Shown: positions 8,233 through 17,212, counted from the first letter of the stretch. The stretch: DNA of 64,000 nt from Candidatus Borrarchaeum weybense (GCA_019057385.1 JAHQJS010000008.1:1-64000); one strand, 5' to 3'. The notes: generated by a model not told the origin, from the letters alone. Program-made: numbers and translations.

Positions 8233-9759
8233 TTATAAAACAGTGTAATCATTGATATAATTCCACGTTTTATGATAATCCTCAATCTTTCCCTGAGAGG
8301 AAAGATCAGCCTTAAGGTCATCGGGCTGTGTGCTCGTCACCGAGTTCAAAACATACTTCATCACTACTGTTTTTCGCAGTATCTCGGCAGTCTTGAAGGA
8401 GGTTATCCCACTGTGCTTGAACAGGTCATGGATTTGTGACCATCTACGGTAAGGACTGCCCTGTTTCACACGGGGCTCTATAAACTCCCCGACATGTGAG
8501 AGCACCCAATCATAAATGGTTGGAAATGTTTCCTTGAAACCCAAGCCTCTTCGAGCTATTACATAACTTGCTAAGTGATGTGTTGACAAATTATGTAATC
8601 GTGAATACTTATATTTCCCAATGAGGGATGTGTATTCGGGAAATACCTTTCGAAAGGACACACCGCGCTTTTTACATTTTCGCTCCAATAATTGCAGGGC
8701 GGTGGTCTTCATATTGCTCAATTTTCGGTTGCGTTTTGTGTTGTAGGAAAACTCTTGCTCGAATTGTAAATCCTCGACCACAATGCCTTTGCCTTTATTG
8801 ATACAATAATTGACGACTTTATCCATTTTATAGGAGATATAATCTTGACGTTTATCTGTTCCATAGGTGTGAAGGTTGCCAAATGAGATGCTATGATAAG
8901 AGAGTAGTTCACCGTTCCGATCTACATTGGTTAACGCCACAAAATTATAGTTGAAATCTAAGCCGATGGCACCATGTTGGTAGCTGTAACTTGGTACAGG
9001 TTCTGGGATCTCATAGGACACATGGGCAAAATAGCGCAGCTTCCCCTTGAAGAAACTCCTTTTTACGGTTACCGTGTATTTATCAGCATTAATGACTTCC
9101 TGAAACCATTTCTCCTGCACAGAATTTACGGACATGGGAATGATCAGCCATTTGCGTCCTTTTTGCTTGGAAAAGGTTCGTAACTTGACCGTTTTATCAT
9201 TCAATAGTTTGATGTTCAGGTTTTTCACTCCGTGTTGTTTCTTTCCGATACAACTAAAGGAAGAATCCCGTCGTATCCTGAACTCCTCTCTACTTATTTT
9301 GCCAAGGATTCGGTCTCTAAATAATTTCTTAGTGCCGAACACAACAGGTTCAAGCTGTAAATGGTGTAATTTCGCCATTATCGAGGATCTACGGGCGTAT
9401 AAACCCTTTAACCGCCTGTCATGCGCATCTTGTTCCTTTATGGTGTTGATTTTTTTTGTAATGGTTTGTAGTTGTTTGGTCAGGTATTTCCGTCGTTTTT
9501 CCAGCCATGTCTTTTGTGCTTCTAGTGTCTGCTTGTTATCGGTTAGGATGGTGCCAACATAGGGGTTATTGTGACACAGGCTCATCAAACAGTGTTGGAT
9601 GGTCTGTACTTCTCCAAAGCGTGCTTTCATGTAATCCTCGCCATGAAACAACACCTTATACCCAATCCGTTTCACATGATTATAGATAGTGAAGATTTCA
9701 TTTAGTTTGTATTCCTGTTTTTTGTCGGGATAGATTCCAAATTTAACCGTTTGAATCAT
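8233..9759 (-). CDS. TnpB-related protein of IS200/IS605 type, without zinc ribbon
   Basis: About 508 residues from ATG 9759, chosen over the longer open frame because GGAAGGAAAG lies directly upstream and the family starts near this point. The block VVFGTKKLFRDR (residues 139-150) is typical of TnpB-related accessory proteins. RuvC-I is GLDFNYNFVAL (D268) and RuvC-II is IVVEDLQF (E329). The usual YTSxxCxxCG...DRDxNAA end is replaced by YTSLIGKYKYSRLHN then STHHLASYVIARRGLG. The zinc ribbon is therefore missing and His394/395 stands where the RuvC-III Asp is expected. No TnpA is adjacent and no clear right-end hairpin follows the gene. Confidence 0.85.
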   Translation of the reverse strand: MIQTVKFGIYPDKKQEYKLNEIFTIYNHVKRIGYKVLFHGEDYMKARFGEVQTIQHCLMSLCHNNPYVGTILTDNKQTLEAQKTWLEKRRKYLTKQLQTITKKINTIKEQDAHDRRLKGLYARRSSIMAKLHHLQLEPVVFGTKKLFRDRILGKISREEFRIRRDSSFSCIGKKQHGVKNLNIKLLNDKTVKLRTFSKQKGRKWLIIPMSVNSVQEKWFQEVINADKYTVTVKRSFFKGKLRYFAHVSYEIPEPVPSYSYQHGAIGLDFNYNFVALTNVDRNGELLSYHSISFGNLHTYGTDKRQDYISYKMDKVVNYCINKGKGIVVEDLQFEQEFSYNTKRNRKLSNMKTTALQLLERKCKKRGVSFRKVFPEYTSLIGKYKYSRLHNLSTHHLASYVIARRGLGFKETFPTIYDWVLSHVGEFIEPRVKQGSPYRRWSQIHDLFKHSGITSFKTAEILRKTVVMKYVLNSVTSTQPDDLKADLSSQGKIEDYHKTWNYINDYTVL

Positions 9760-9966
9760 TGCTTTCCTTCCTTCCCTTCCCCTAAAGTCTTTTTTTGGCG
9801 TTATCAGAAAATTATTATACAATATTATATATGTAACTTCTGGTTTATATAGTTTTTGATGTTTATAAAGGCATATAAATACCAAAAGTTATTTTATGTT
9901 ATATTCATGATATTTGGGTAATATTTTTAAACAGTATAGTCTATATAATTATTCAGGGAATGGAAT

Positions 9967-10128
9967 ATGAAACGATCATTGCTGGAGATCGTAAAAATAC
10001 TTTTTGACACGCTTGATGAAAATGGATCAAATCCATTTATTCGCACTAAAGAGATCGTTGAGAAAACTGGCATAAGTCATCGCTCTTTAAAGCCGCTGGT
10101 CGAATTAATTCAGTTTATTCAAGAATAA
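9967..10128 (+). CDS. Small winged-helix-like protein, 53 aa, possible remnant
   Basis: ATG 9967 to TAA 10126-10128 encodes 53 residues beginning MKRSLLEIVKILFDTLDEN, with a helix-turn-helix-like half TKEIVEKTGISHRSLKPLVELI. It lies behind the divergent tnpB-related gene. No strong ribosome binding site is visible, although GGAATGGAAT precedes it. It may be a small DNA-binding protein or the beginning of a truncated regulator; there is no longer in-frame continuation. Confidence 0.45.
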   Translation: MKRSLLEIVKILFDTLDENGSNPFIRTKEIVEKTGISHRSLKPLVELIQFIQE

Positions 10129-10395
10129 AAAACCCTGAAATTTATCCAACAATCGCCAAGAGTAACACTCTATTTTCTTGAGTAAGGGGGACATGTTTAA
10201 ACGGAAAAAGTTCACACAAAAAAGGGTCAACGTTCACTTGTGGACTCATAAAACAAAAGAGAGAAAAAGAAAGGATAGATTCAAGAACCTAACTTGTGGA
10301 TTTACAAAGCCTAGTTAATGCCGGAATCTCCTTTCGAACCGTCGTTTGAGCGCTATATAACTTCTCTTTCAACGCTGTGTGGTAAAATTCAACTC
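10129..10395. other. Intergenic stretch without a recognisable gene
   Basis: About 270 bp between the small helix-turn-helix frame and the end of the reverse-strand GT4 gene. It contains two GTTCAC words (about 10210 and 10232) and a purine-rich GAGAGAAAAAGAAAGG run, but no open frame, RNA gene or convincing hairpin. Confidence 0.5.
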
Positions 10396-11577
10396 TCATC
10401 GTGAGTTATAACGACTATCGAGTTCTTGATATATGTTCAGCATACGTTTGGAGATTTCTGTCCAATTATATTTTTGAGCAATTACTTGTCTCCCTCTAAT
10501 AGAAAGTTCTCTAGCAAGTTCCTTGTCTAATATAAACGTTCTAATTGCCTTTGCAAGGGCGACTGAATTTTTTGATTCAACTACAATTCCGCATTTTTCT
10601 TTTGTAAGTACCTCGGACACCCCTGCAACATCTGTAGATATTACAGGGGTTCCAAAGGCAAGCGCTTCTAACGCAACCATGCCAAATCCTTCAAGTTTGG
10701 TAATTGATGGCAACACAAGAAGATCTGCCAGAGTGTAATACTTTTTCAATGTTTCCTCTTCAATGAAGCCTGTAAAAGTCACCTTCTCGTCAATATGCAA
10801 TTTTCGTGATAATTTTTCATAGTAGGGACGAAGTTCACCTTTTCCAATAATAAAAAGCCGAATTTCTGGGACTATTTTATAGACTCTAGCAAAAGCCTTT
10901 AGCAAATATGTTAACCCCTTATAGCGATGGGATGCAGTAAGTTTAGAGACAAAAAGTATTACAAATTCGTCAGAGAGGCTCATTTCACTTTTTAACTTAT
11001 CTTTATCATATTTTGACTTAAGATATCGGAGATCTACACCAACTGGAATTACAGAAATTATTGAACGCATCTTTTTCAGAATATCTGCAGTTTCAATATA
11101 TTGATGAGTTGTAGTGATTATTTTCCTAGCAAATTTTAATGTAAGTTGAAGGAGAGAATTAGAATATAGCTTAGAAAACAGAGTATTTAATGAACTTAAC
11201 GAACTTCCACGTCCTACTTCTAAATTATGAACTGTAACGATTAATGGGATACGTCTAAAATGACAATTGAAGGCAGTAATATCATAAACCATTGGATGTG
11301 GTAAGTGAGCATGTATTACGTCTGCATCTTCTTTAATAAGTCTTAAGAATAACGATGGAAGAATAGGTGTATTATAAATCTTACAAAGAGTTGGTATTCG
11401 AATTACAGGTATTCCATCAAATTCTATTGTGGATGCTGCAGTCCGATCTGATTTTGATGTATATATCTTTACTTCATGACCTTGTTTAATGAATTCTTTT
11501 GATAGATGGTACACGTAATTCTCAACTCCACCCACAACATCAGGGAGAAAGTGTGAAGTAACGTGTATAATCCTCAT
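10396..11577 (-). CDS. GT4-family glycosyltransferase
   Basis: A 393-residue GT-B enzyme. The N-terminal domain begins MRIIHVTSHFLPDVVGGVENYVYHL in pieces, with the Gly-rich acceptor loop GGVE at about residues 17-20. The C-terminal domain has FVSKLTASHRYKGL, GKGELRPYYEKL and the donor-binding EGFGMVALEALAFGTPVI segment with the EX7E pattern of retaining GT4 enzymes. It is cytosolic or peripheral. It starts 297 bp from the divergent AglB gene, which suggests a shared control region and a role in building the glycan that AglB transfers; this last point is inferred. Confidence 0.9.
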   Translation of the reverse strand: MRIIHVTSHFLPDVVGGVENYVYHLSKEFIKQGHEVKIYTSKSDRTAASTIEFDGIPVIRIPTLCKIYNTPILPSLFLRLIKEDADVIHAHLPHPMVYDITAFNCHFRRIPLIVTVHNLEVGRGSSLSSLNTLFSKLYSNSLLQLTLKFARKIITTTHQYIETADILKKMRSIISVIPVGVDLRYLKSKYDKDKLKSEMSLSDEFVILFVSKLTASHRYKGLTYLLKAFARVYKIVPEIRLFIIGKGELRPYYEKLSRKLHIDEKVTFTGFIEEETLKKYYTLADLLVLPSITKLEGFGMVALEALAFGTPVISTDVAGVSEVLTKEKCGIVVESKNSVALAKAIRTFILDKELARELSIRGRQVIAQKYNWTEISKRMLNIYQELDSRYNSR

Positions 11578-11874
11578 TAGAATTCACTTTATTTTATGAA
11601 AGACCTTTAAAACTAAATTATTTCAAATCTTCTTTAGATTCCCATAATTTTAGATTACTGTTTCCCTGCTGATTTCGCTAACAATAATATTTTTTCGTTT
11701 AAGTGTTCTTAATTGAACACAAATCTTTTAAGAGTTCTCAAATTATACTGTCATCGCAATAATTAAATAACAACAATTTGACGTTTAGGCTTAGCACTAG
11801 ATTTAGTAACAAATTGGCATGAACTAATTTGAAGCAAAGATTTTCACCGAAAGCAACTAATTGGGTATGAGATC

Positions 11875-13908
11875 ATGTCATTTCTTAATAGCGTTTGGAA
11901 ACGCATCAGAAAGCAGATGGTTTGGCCAAATGTTGAAATTAGTGTGGTTGTTCAGTATACTTTACTTTTCATCATCTTTTCAATTGCTCTCTTGTTACGT
12001 CTATTTCCTTTTTTTAGATTTGAACCACTTCTGAAAGCATTTGATCCATGGTTTCAATATCGTGTCACTGAATTTGTAGCAAATAATGGTTATGCTGCCT
12101 ATTTCTCGTGGTATGACACACAAAGTTGGTATCCTTATGGTCGTCCTATTTGGAAGGGTTCATATCCAGGCACGCCTTTCGCTGCAGCGACAATATATTT
12201 CATCCTGAAAGCCTTAGGTATTAATACAGATATATTAATTATCTGCTATATCTTCCCTGCATTAATGGGTGCAATCACTTCTGTACTATTATACTTCTTT
12301 GGAAAAGAAATTGCTGACACAAAAACAGGATTGATTGCTGCATTTCTATTGGCCTTTTGTCCTGCATATATTAGCAGAACAATGGCGGGTTTCTTTGATA
12401 ATGAAGGTCTTGGAATATTCTTTATGGTTGCTGCTTTCTTCTTTTTCGTGCGCGCTGAAAAGAATGGTTCACTAAGTGACGGCATCCTTGCCGGTTTAAG
12501 TCTTGGCGGACTTTCAGCCAGTTGGGGTGCATTTACATTTGCCTATGGTTTAATACCACTTGTAGCCATAGCCTTACTCTTATTAAATCGCTACTCTCAC
12601 AAACTATTGTTGTCGTATTCACTGACCGTTCTAATTGGCTTACTAATTACTATTCTTGTGCCTAGAACAGGTGTCAATTTTCTTACATCATTTATTGGAT
12701 TCTTTTCACTCATTGTTCTGGCAATTTTACTTATTTATGGGGTTTTATTCTGGGTAAAGCCACTTGTACCTGATGTTTCGTTTGGAAAACTTCTTGCTGT
12801 TGTAATGATTGTAGCAATAGGATGTGTAATTAGTATCGTCGCATATCTGGTTTCACAAGACCAGCTATCACTAATAACCGGAAAATTCTTAGCAGTAATC
12901 AATCCAATAAATCGTCCACCGCTCATTGAATCTGTTAGCGAACATATTCCTTTAGCGTGGGGTCAATTGTTTTTCAATTTAGATCTTTTGGTTTTTCTTA
13001 TGCCTGTCGGCATATATTTTGCATTTCGTAGATTAAGAAATGATGATATCTTTCTTATACTCTTCAGCATCACAACAGTTTATTTCGCGGGTTCAATGGT
13101 CCGTCTTTTACTTATTTTAGCCCCTGCGGCTTGTCTTCTTTCAGCATATGCTTTAACAAATGTTTTAAGACCGTTCTCTAGAGTTTTACTCGAACGCGCT
13201 GCAATTGTGCGTAGGAGAATTCGGGTGACAGAAGTTGTACCAAAAGATTATGCGATTTTTATTTTGATTTTCATAGGGTTTATTATGACGCTTTATACAT
13301 GGCATGGGACTCAGGTAGCGTTCGATTACTTTAGTAGTCCTGATGTGATTCTTGTAGGAGAAACCTCAAGTGGGGAACCTGTGGAATTGCATGATTGGCA
13401 GGAATCAATGCAATGGTTAAGGGAAGAGACAGACTCCAACGCAGTTATCGCAGCATGGTGGGACTACGGATATTGGATTGAAGCTATTGGAAACAGGACA
13501 ACTATTGTTGATAATGCCACAACGAATAGTACACAAATTGCGTGGATAGCTGCTGCCTTTATGTCTCCTCCTGAAAACGGAACAGAGATTTTTAAGATGC
13601 TCGGCGCAGATTATGTACTAGTACATTTTACAGGTGCTGTTGGAGGCACTGGCGGTGACGAAGGTAAATGGATATGGATGGTTCGCATCGCAGAACAAAA
13701 TTTGTTCAATGAAACAAAAATTCGCGAAGTAGATTATTATGATGAAGAATCAGGAACCCCTAAGGATCCATATTACGACTCGCTACTATATCAATTACTT
13801 TACTATAACTACTACAATGCACCCCGCACCGTATCGAGTATTACATCATCTTTCCAAGAAGCGCATACAACTGAAAATTGGCTTGTCCGAATTTATCAAG
13901 TGAATTAA
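11875..13908 (+). CDS. aglB: Oligosaccharyltransferase AglB / STT3 family
   Basis: A 677-residue membrane enzyme that transfers a lipid-linked oligosaccharide to Asn in N-X-S/T. About thirteen hydrophobic segments occupy residues 20-480. The first external loop holds the metal-binding FDPWFQYR (about residues 52-59) and the second acidic motif lies in GFFDNEGLGIFF. The soluble C-terminal domain contains the hallmark WWDYGYW with W528, which recognises the sequon. The C-terminal domain is short, as in compact archaeal AglB. Start ATG 11875 follows the TGAGATC context with no strong ribosome binding site, perhaps a leaderless or short-leader transcript. Confidence 0.95.
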   Translation: MSFLNSVWKRIRKQMVWPNVEISVVVQYTLLFIIFSIALLLRLFPFFRFEPLLKAFDPWFQYRVTEFVANNGYAAYFSWYDTQSWYPYGRPIWKGSYPGTPFAAATIYFILKALGINTDILIICYIFPALMGAITSVLLYFFGKEIADTKTGLIAAFLLAFCPAYISRTMAGFFDNEGLGIFFMVAAFFFFVRAEKNGSLSDGILAGLSLGGLSASWGAFTFAYGLIPLVAIALLLLNRYSHKLLLSYSLTVLIGLLITILVPRTGVNFLTSFIGFFSLIVLAILLIYGVLFWVKPLVPDVSFGKLLAVVMIVAIGCVISIVAYLVSQDQLSLITGKFLAVINPINRPPLIESVSEHIPLAWGQLFFNLDLLVFLMPVGIYFAFRRLRNDDIFLILFSITTVYFAGSMVRLLLILAPAACLLSAYALTNVLRPFSRVLLERAAIVRRRIRVTEVVPKDYAIFILIFIGFIMTLYTWHGTQVAFDYFSSPDVILVGETSSGEPVELHDWQESMQWLREETDSNAVIAAWWDYGYWIEAIGNRTTIVDNATTNSTQIAWIAAAFMSPPENGTEIFKMLGADYVLVHFTGAVGGTGGDEGKWIWMVRIAEQNLFNETKIREVDYYDEESGTPKDPYYDSLLYQLLYYNYYNAPRTVSSITSSFQEAHTTENWLVRIYQVN

Positions 13909-13935
13909 CTAAATTTCTTAGCAAAACGAATGATA

Positions 13936-13952
13936 TGAGGTAGTTCACCTCA
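13936..13952. repeat. Perfect hairpin TGAGGT-AGTTC-ACCTCA
   Basis: A six-base-pair perfect inverted repeat lies between the convergent aglB and PAC2 genes. It contains the GAGGTAGTTCACC word that forms the tail of the IS605-type right ends in this window. It could be a decayed right end or simply a small structured intergenic element; no T-run follows on either side. Confidence 0.35.
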
Positions 13953-13992
13953 GCAAGGTCTCTAGAAGCGCACTTCTTTAGGAATAGGTAGT

Positions 13993-14781
13993 TTATCCAA
14001 TATATGATAAATCGTCTTTTTCTTCTTCGCTTTCTTGTCTTCTTGTTCCAGGTCTATGCCTTTGTTTTTGTTTCATTTGATCTATAAGTTTAGTAAGATT
14101 CTGCGCTTTGATTGCTAAAGGTCCAAGATCTAGCTCTATTTCAACAAGTTTAATCAGTTTTTCAAGAACTACTTTGGCAGAAAGTGCATCTGCCATAAAT
14201 CCAGACGTCTCGCCCAGTAGGCATGCTCCTTCTATTCCCCTCATCTTTCCAAGACCAATGAGTAACCCTGAAGCCCCCACTATAGGTCCTCCAGATTCAT
14301 TTATCTCGATTTCTTCGTCCTTAAGTTGCTTTATTAAAGAAAGACTAGTGGCAGTCCCAAAAACTCTAGGATTTTTAGAAACGCTTCCTGTGGCATACCC
14401 ACCAAGCGTATAGATTTGACTCACTTTATATTTTTCAGCTAGGTCTAATATCATATTAACTATTGTAAATTGCCCTTCTGGCGTTTGACTTTGATAATCT
14501 CCTGTAATAAATATAACATCATGTTTCCCACCACTTTTCGAAAGTTGGGAAAACCAAAATTCATTACGAAGAAGCCTTAGAATCCCATCATTATTTACAA
14601 GCACATGATAAGGAAAAGTATACGAAAAAAGTTCTGCAAAATAAATTGCTTTAAGCTCTTGGATCATGTGGCTTACTCCTAGTTTACCAACATTTCCAAC
14701 ACCTGGCAACCCTTGAATTAGTATAGGGTCTTTCAAAGATATTGGATCTAAATCCTTCAAGAAGCGGATTCTGGACTTCAT
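13993..14781 (-). CDS. PAC2-family proteasome assembly chaperone-like protein
   Basis: A 262-residue protein of the archaeal PAC2 family. It shows ILIQGLPGVGNVGKLGVSHMI (in pieces, about residues 20-40), the segment DVIFITGDYQSQTPEGQF and the GGYATGSVSKNPRVFG and GASGLLIGLGKMRG loops. Eukaryotic PAC2 assists 20S proteasome assembly; archaeal members are presumed chaperones. It is the last gene of the run eS27-eIF2a-Nop10-PAC2, 7 bp after nop10, an order conserved in many archaea. The C-terminal 40 residues are charged and probably disordered. Confidence 0.88.
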   Translation of the reverse strand: MKSRIRFLKDLDPISLKDPILIQGLPGVGNVGKLGVSHMIQELKAIYFAELFSYTFPYHVLVNNDGILRLLRNEFWFSQLSKSGGKHDVIFITGDYQSQTPEGQFTIVNMILDLAEKYKVSQIYTLGGYATGSVSKNPRVFGTATSLSLIKQLKDEEIEINESGGPIVGASGLLIGLGKMRGIEGACLLGETSGFMADALSAKVVLEKLIKLVEIELDLGPLAIKAQNLTKLIDQMKQKQRHRPGTRRQESEEEKDDLSYIG

Positions 14782-14787
14782 TTATAA

Positions 14788-14973
14788 TCACTCCTCTTTT
14801 TGGTGAAGTGTTAAAGTTGTTTTAAGAAGCATCCGACGATATTTTCCGTACTTATCTTGTGGGCTAAACTTTGAAGGGGCAGCAATTCTTAAGTGTCCAC
14901 CGCAATTAGGACAAATTTCTTTTGCCAAACTATACTGATAACAAGCAACACATTTCTTCAACAATTTCCCCAT
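14788..14973 (-). CDS. nop10: H/ACA ribonucleoprotein subunit Nop10
   Basis: A 61-residue protein starting MGKLLKKCVACYQYSL, with the CxxC...CPNC zinc ribbon of archaeal Nop10 and the linker PSKFSPQDKYGKYRR. Nop10 joins Cbf5, Gar1 and L7Ae in guide-RNA-directed pseudouridylation. The start at 14973 is chosen by family length; an upstream in-frame ATG at 15024 would add 17 residues not found in the family. Its position between eIF2-alpha and PAC2 is conserved, but about 190 bp of extra sequence separates it from eIF2-alpha here. Confidence 0.92.
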   Translation of the reverse strand: MGKLLKKCVACYQYSLAKEICPNCGGHLRIAAPSKFSPQDKYGKYRRMLLKTTLTLHQKEE

Positions 14974-15119
14974 ACCAAAATTCACCCATCCATTTCTTAG
15001 TAAAATCTTTGTGTTCAGGCACAATATAAGGATCCAATGTCAATGAAGTTTTGTTCATAATATGGATTATTGGCTCATTATAGAAATTGATTCGTTGAGA
15101 AATGCAACAGACCTTATAG

Positions 15120-15164
15120 CCAAGTACAGTTAAAAGCCTCACTGCTTTAGCGTGAGGTAGTTTA
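15120..15164 (+). repeat. IS605-type right-end / guide-RNA-like relic at the end of eIF2-alpha
   Basis: A hairpin CCTCAC (15137-15142), loop TGCTTTAGC, GTGAGG (15152-15157), then TAGTTTA. The 45-base stretch from 15120 is repeated at 29468-29512 with two differences. The reverse-strand eIF2-alpha stop codon (15162-15164) lies exactly in its tail. The sequence between here and nop10 has no conserved gene and probably represents the rest of a decayed insertion. Confidence 0.6.
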
Positions 15165-15965
15165 AGTATCCTCTTCGAAGTATCCTTCTCCTCCTCCTTT
15201 CTCCAGAGCGGTAATTGTTGCACTTACGGCTTTATTTAAGATTTTCTCTGCATTTTTATAATCATTTGCTTGAATTGAGAACCTATATCGTGGTGATCCG
15301 ACCAGATTAACATCTAGAGTAATATCTTTTCTCCGAGTTGATTTTAAACCCTTTTTCAAGGCATTTTTTATTATTTCAACGCCATCTGGTTTGTAACATT
15401 TAAGTTCAACTATTTTTGTTAGTTTTACTTTCCTTATAGTTACATGTGCTTTTGCTAGTTCAACAACGGTCTTTATCCATTCGTCATCAATTCCCATTTT
15501 TTCTAGAACTGCTTCACCTTTCTCATGTATTTCTTCAAATCCAGCGTAGATTTCACCAAATTTTTCCTCTAAAGGCCATCCCACGGCATCATAGACTTCT
15601 TCTTTAGTTTTATCTAGTTGTTTTGCAACTAATTCTAAGAGATTATCTGCTTTCTGTGAACGTTTCCATTCCTGAATCTTATTTCTTCGCATCACGATTG
15701 TAACTCGCCTAAGCGAGAGATCTACGTGATTTTTTGCTTCTTCGACACGTAGCACTTTCGCAACTACCTTCTGCTTCTCCCTTACGTAGTTACGAATATT
15801 GCGGACCCACGTTGAAGCTATTTCTGAGATATGAATAAGCCCTTCTTTCCCTTCGAATTCATCTAAAGTTGCATATGCACCATGAGAGGAGATTTTTGTA
15901 ATAGTGCCTATTACAAATTCGCCTTCTTCTGGGAATTCTTTTTTCTTTTTGACCATTTCTCTCAT
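15162..15965 (-). CDS. Translation initiation factor aIF2 alpha subunit
   Basis: A 267-residue protein with an N-terminal S1/OB domain (residues 10-90): EGEFVIGTITKISSHGAYATL, the GKEGLIHISEIASTWVRNIR region and VDLSLRRVT. This is followed by a helical middle domain (EKFGEIYAGFEEI) and an alpha/beta C-terminal domain ending in a Gly/Glu-rich tail. It forms the aIF2 heterotrimer that carries initiator Met-tRNA. M4 (15956) is an alternative start. Its neighbours eS27 and Nop10 match the common archaeal order. The last codons run into an IS605-like relic. Confidence 0.95.
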   Translation of the reverse strand: MREMVKKKKEFPEEGEFVIGTITKISSHGAYATLDEFEGKEGLIHISEIASTWVRNIRNYVREKQKVVAKVLRVEEAKNHVDLSLRRVTIVMRRNKIQEWKRSQKADNLLELVAKQLDKTKEEVYDAVGWPLEEKFGEIYAGFEEIHEKGEAVLEKMGIDDEWIKTVVELAKAHVTIRKVKLTKIVELKCYKPDGVEIIKNALKKGLKSTRRKDITLDVNLVGSPRYRFSIQANDYKNAEKILNKAVSATITALEKGGGEGYFEEDT

Positions 15966-16022
15966 CTTTTGTTCTATTATTGTAATAGATTAGACAAAGA
16001 AGTGAAATTCTAGCAGAAAAAC

Positions 16023-16241
16023 TTATTCTAGGACTTGGATGATTTTGCTTACAATTTGTGCTTTGCCCCTAGTAGGTTCTGCGAGAACTCTGTTGCAAAT
16101 AATGCATCTCACAGTTGTAGTCGCTGAACCAAATATTTTCTGTTCATTTCCGCATTCTGGACAGCGAACTAATAGAAATCTGGAGCGTGGTTGCGGAATC
16201 ATTTTTTCGATTTTCAACTTCATTTTCTCCTGACTATTCAA
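16023..16241 (-). CDS. rps27e: Ribosomal protein eS27
   Basis: A 72-residue zinc-binding ribosomal protein: MIPQPRSRFLLVRCPECGNEQ, then VRCIICNRVLAEPTRGKAQI, giving the C-x2-C...C-x2-C ribbon. It is a small-subunit protein shared by archaea and eukaryotes. In most archaea eL42 (L44e) lies immediately upstream; here the 250 bp upstream contain no such frame, so eL42 has moved or lies elsewhere. Confidence 0.95.
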   Translation of the reverse strand: MNSQEKMKLKIEKMIPQPRSRFLLVRCPECGNEQKIFGSATTTVRCIICNRVLAEPTRGKAQIVSKIIQVLE

Positions 16242-16489
16242 ACTTATGATTTGATGTTCACTATAATCTTTTAAAAAGTTTCGTTACAACAGCTGACAAG
16301 CAGATCCCAACTTTTTGAGAGATGAATTATCGTTATGTGCCTCTAATTTCATAAGTACTTCACTAAAATCGCGTTATTTTTCATTATCTTCCGAAAAAAG
16401 CAAAATGTTACGTATACAGTCCAAAAGTGGTATTTCCTGCATATATATTGGTTATAGGAAAGGATTTTTTGCCTTTAGACTACGATAGT

Positions 16490-17041
16490 TTAATCCTTTT
16501 TGATTTCAACAGCTAAAGCAACATTCCTATCAATTAATGCCTTTGCATTTTCATTTGGCAAAATGCAAATATCTTCTGGCATAAAAGGGCCGTATATCTT
16601 TAAATCTGTACCTACGAAGGAATCTAGTTGTTCTAGTATTCTAACAATCTTTCTTCCTGATTGAATTTCTTCATTTTTTGTTGTCTGATTTTCTTGAAAT
16701 ACTATTCCAAAATAAGTATTTATTGCATCTCCTAGATTTGAATGTAGAATATCTTCAATTCTAGTTAGATTTGTGAAATCTATCTCTACATTATCAACAA
16801 TACTTTTCAGTATCTTTCTCATTCGAAGGGTGATGTAGTCCTTAATTATAAAATCTAATCGTTCATGTTTGGTTTCAAATAAATTCTTTTCCAGCGGTGT
16901 TAATTCGTCGTATTGCTTTTTTACCTTGCTTTTTTTAATATATTCTCCGATTTTTGCACAAAAATCATCAGTCAATGAGAGGATTTTTATTGAGTTCCAT
17001 TCCTTGATCCATTTCCGGTACATTTCTTCATAATTGTACAT
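16490..17041 (-). CDS. GINS complex subunit (Gins51/Gins15-like)
   Basis: A 183-residue protein with the A-then-B domain order of Gins51. A helical N-terminal A domain (residues 1-120, including YITLRMRKILKSIVDN) is followed by a small beta B domain, SFVGTDLKIYGPFMPEDICILPNENAKALIDR in parts (about residues 140-172). GINS links MCM and GAN/RecJ in the replicative CMG-like helicase. It is next to PCNA on the same strand, as in several archaea. The call is based on domain order and the PNENAKALI motif; identity is otherwise low. Confidence 0.75.
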   Translation of the reverse strand: MYNYEEMYRKWIKEWNSIKILSLTDDFCAKIGEYIKKSKVKKQYDELTPLEKNLFETKHERLDFIIKDYITLRMRKILKSIVDNVEIDFTNLTRIEDILHSNLGDAINTYFGIVFQENQTTKNEEIQSGRKIVRILEQLDSFVGTDLKIYGPFMPEDICILPNENAKALIDRNVALAVEIKKD

Positions 17042-17170
17042 TTACTCCCTCAATAGGTGTTTAATTTCCTTATTATGTCTGGACAAATAGTTGCGAGGTT
17101 CTTTAGTTTATCAAGTTGAACTAAAGATCATTCTATAGTGATTTAATGCCGCACAAGAGTTTTTATCAAT

Positions 17171-17212
17171 CCTTCGCAAGAAGACCCCTCAACTTGTTGA
17201 ATGGTAGTTCAC
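17171..17212 (+). repeat. Orphan right-end-like hairpin related to the 31.6-33.1 kb tnpB element
   Basis: CTTCGCAAGAAGACCCCTCAACTTG, read in two pieces here, is followed by TTGAATGG and TAGTTCACC. The first 25 bases recur exactly on the reverse strand at 33156-33180. The second half matches the 3' end of the tnpB element (AACTTGTTG...TGGTAGTTCAC). It therefore looks like a minimal element or relic of that family, placed between pcna and the GINS gene. Confidence 0.6.

Noticed and set aside
14930..15223. Reverse frame of 97 codons between eIF2-alpha and nop10
   Set aside because: It overlaps both genes out of frame, spans the relic repeat and has no recognisable content.
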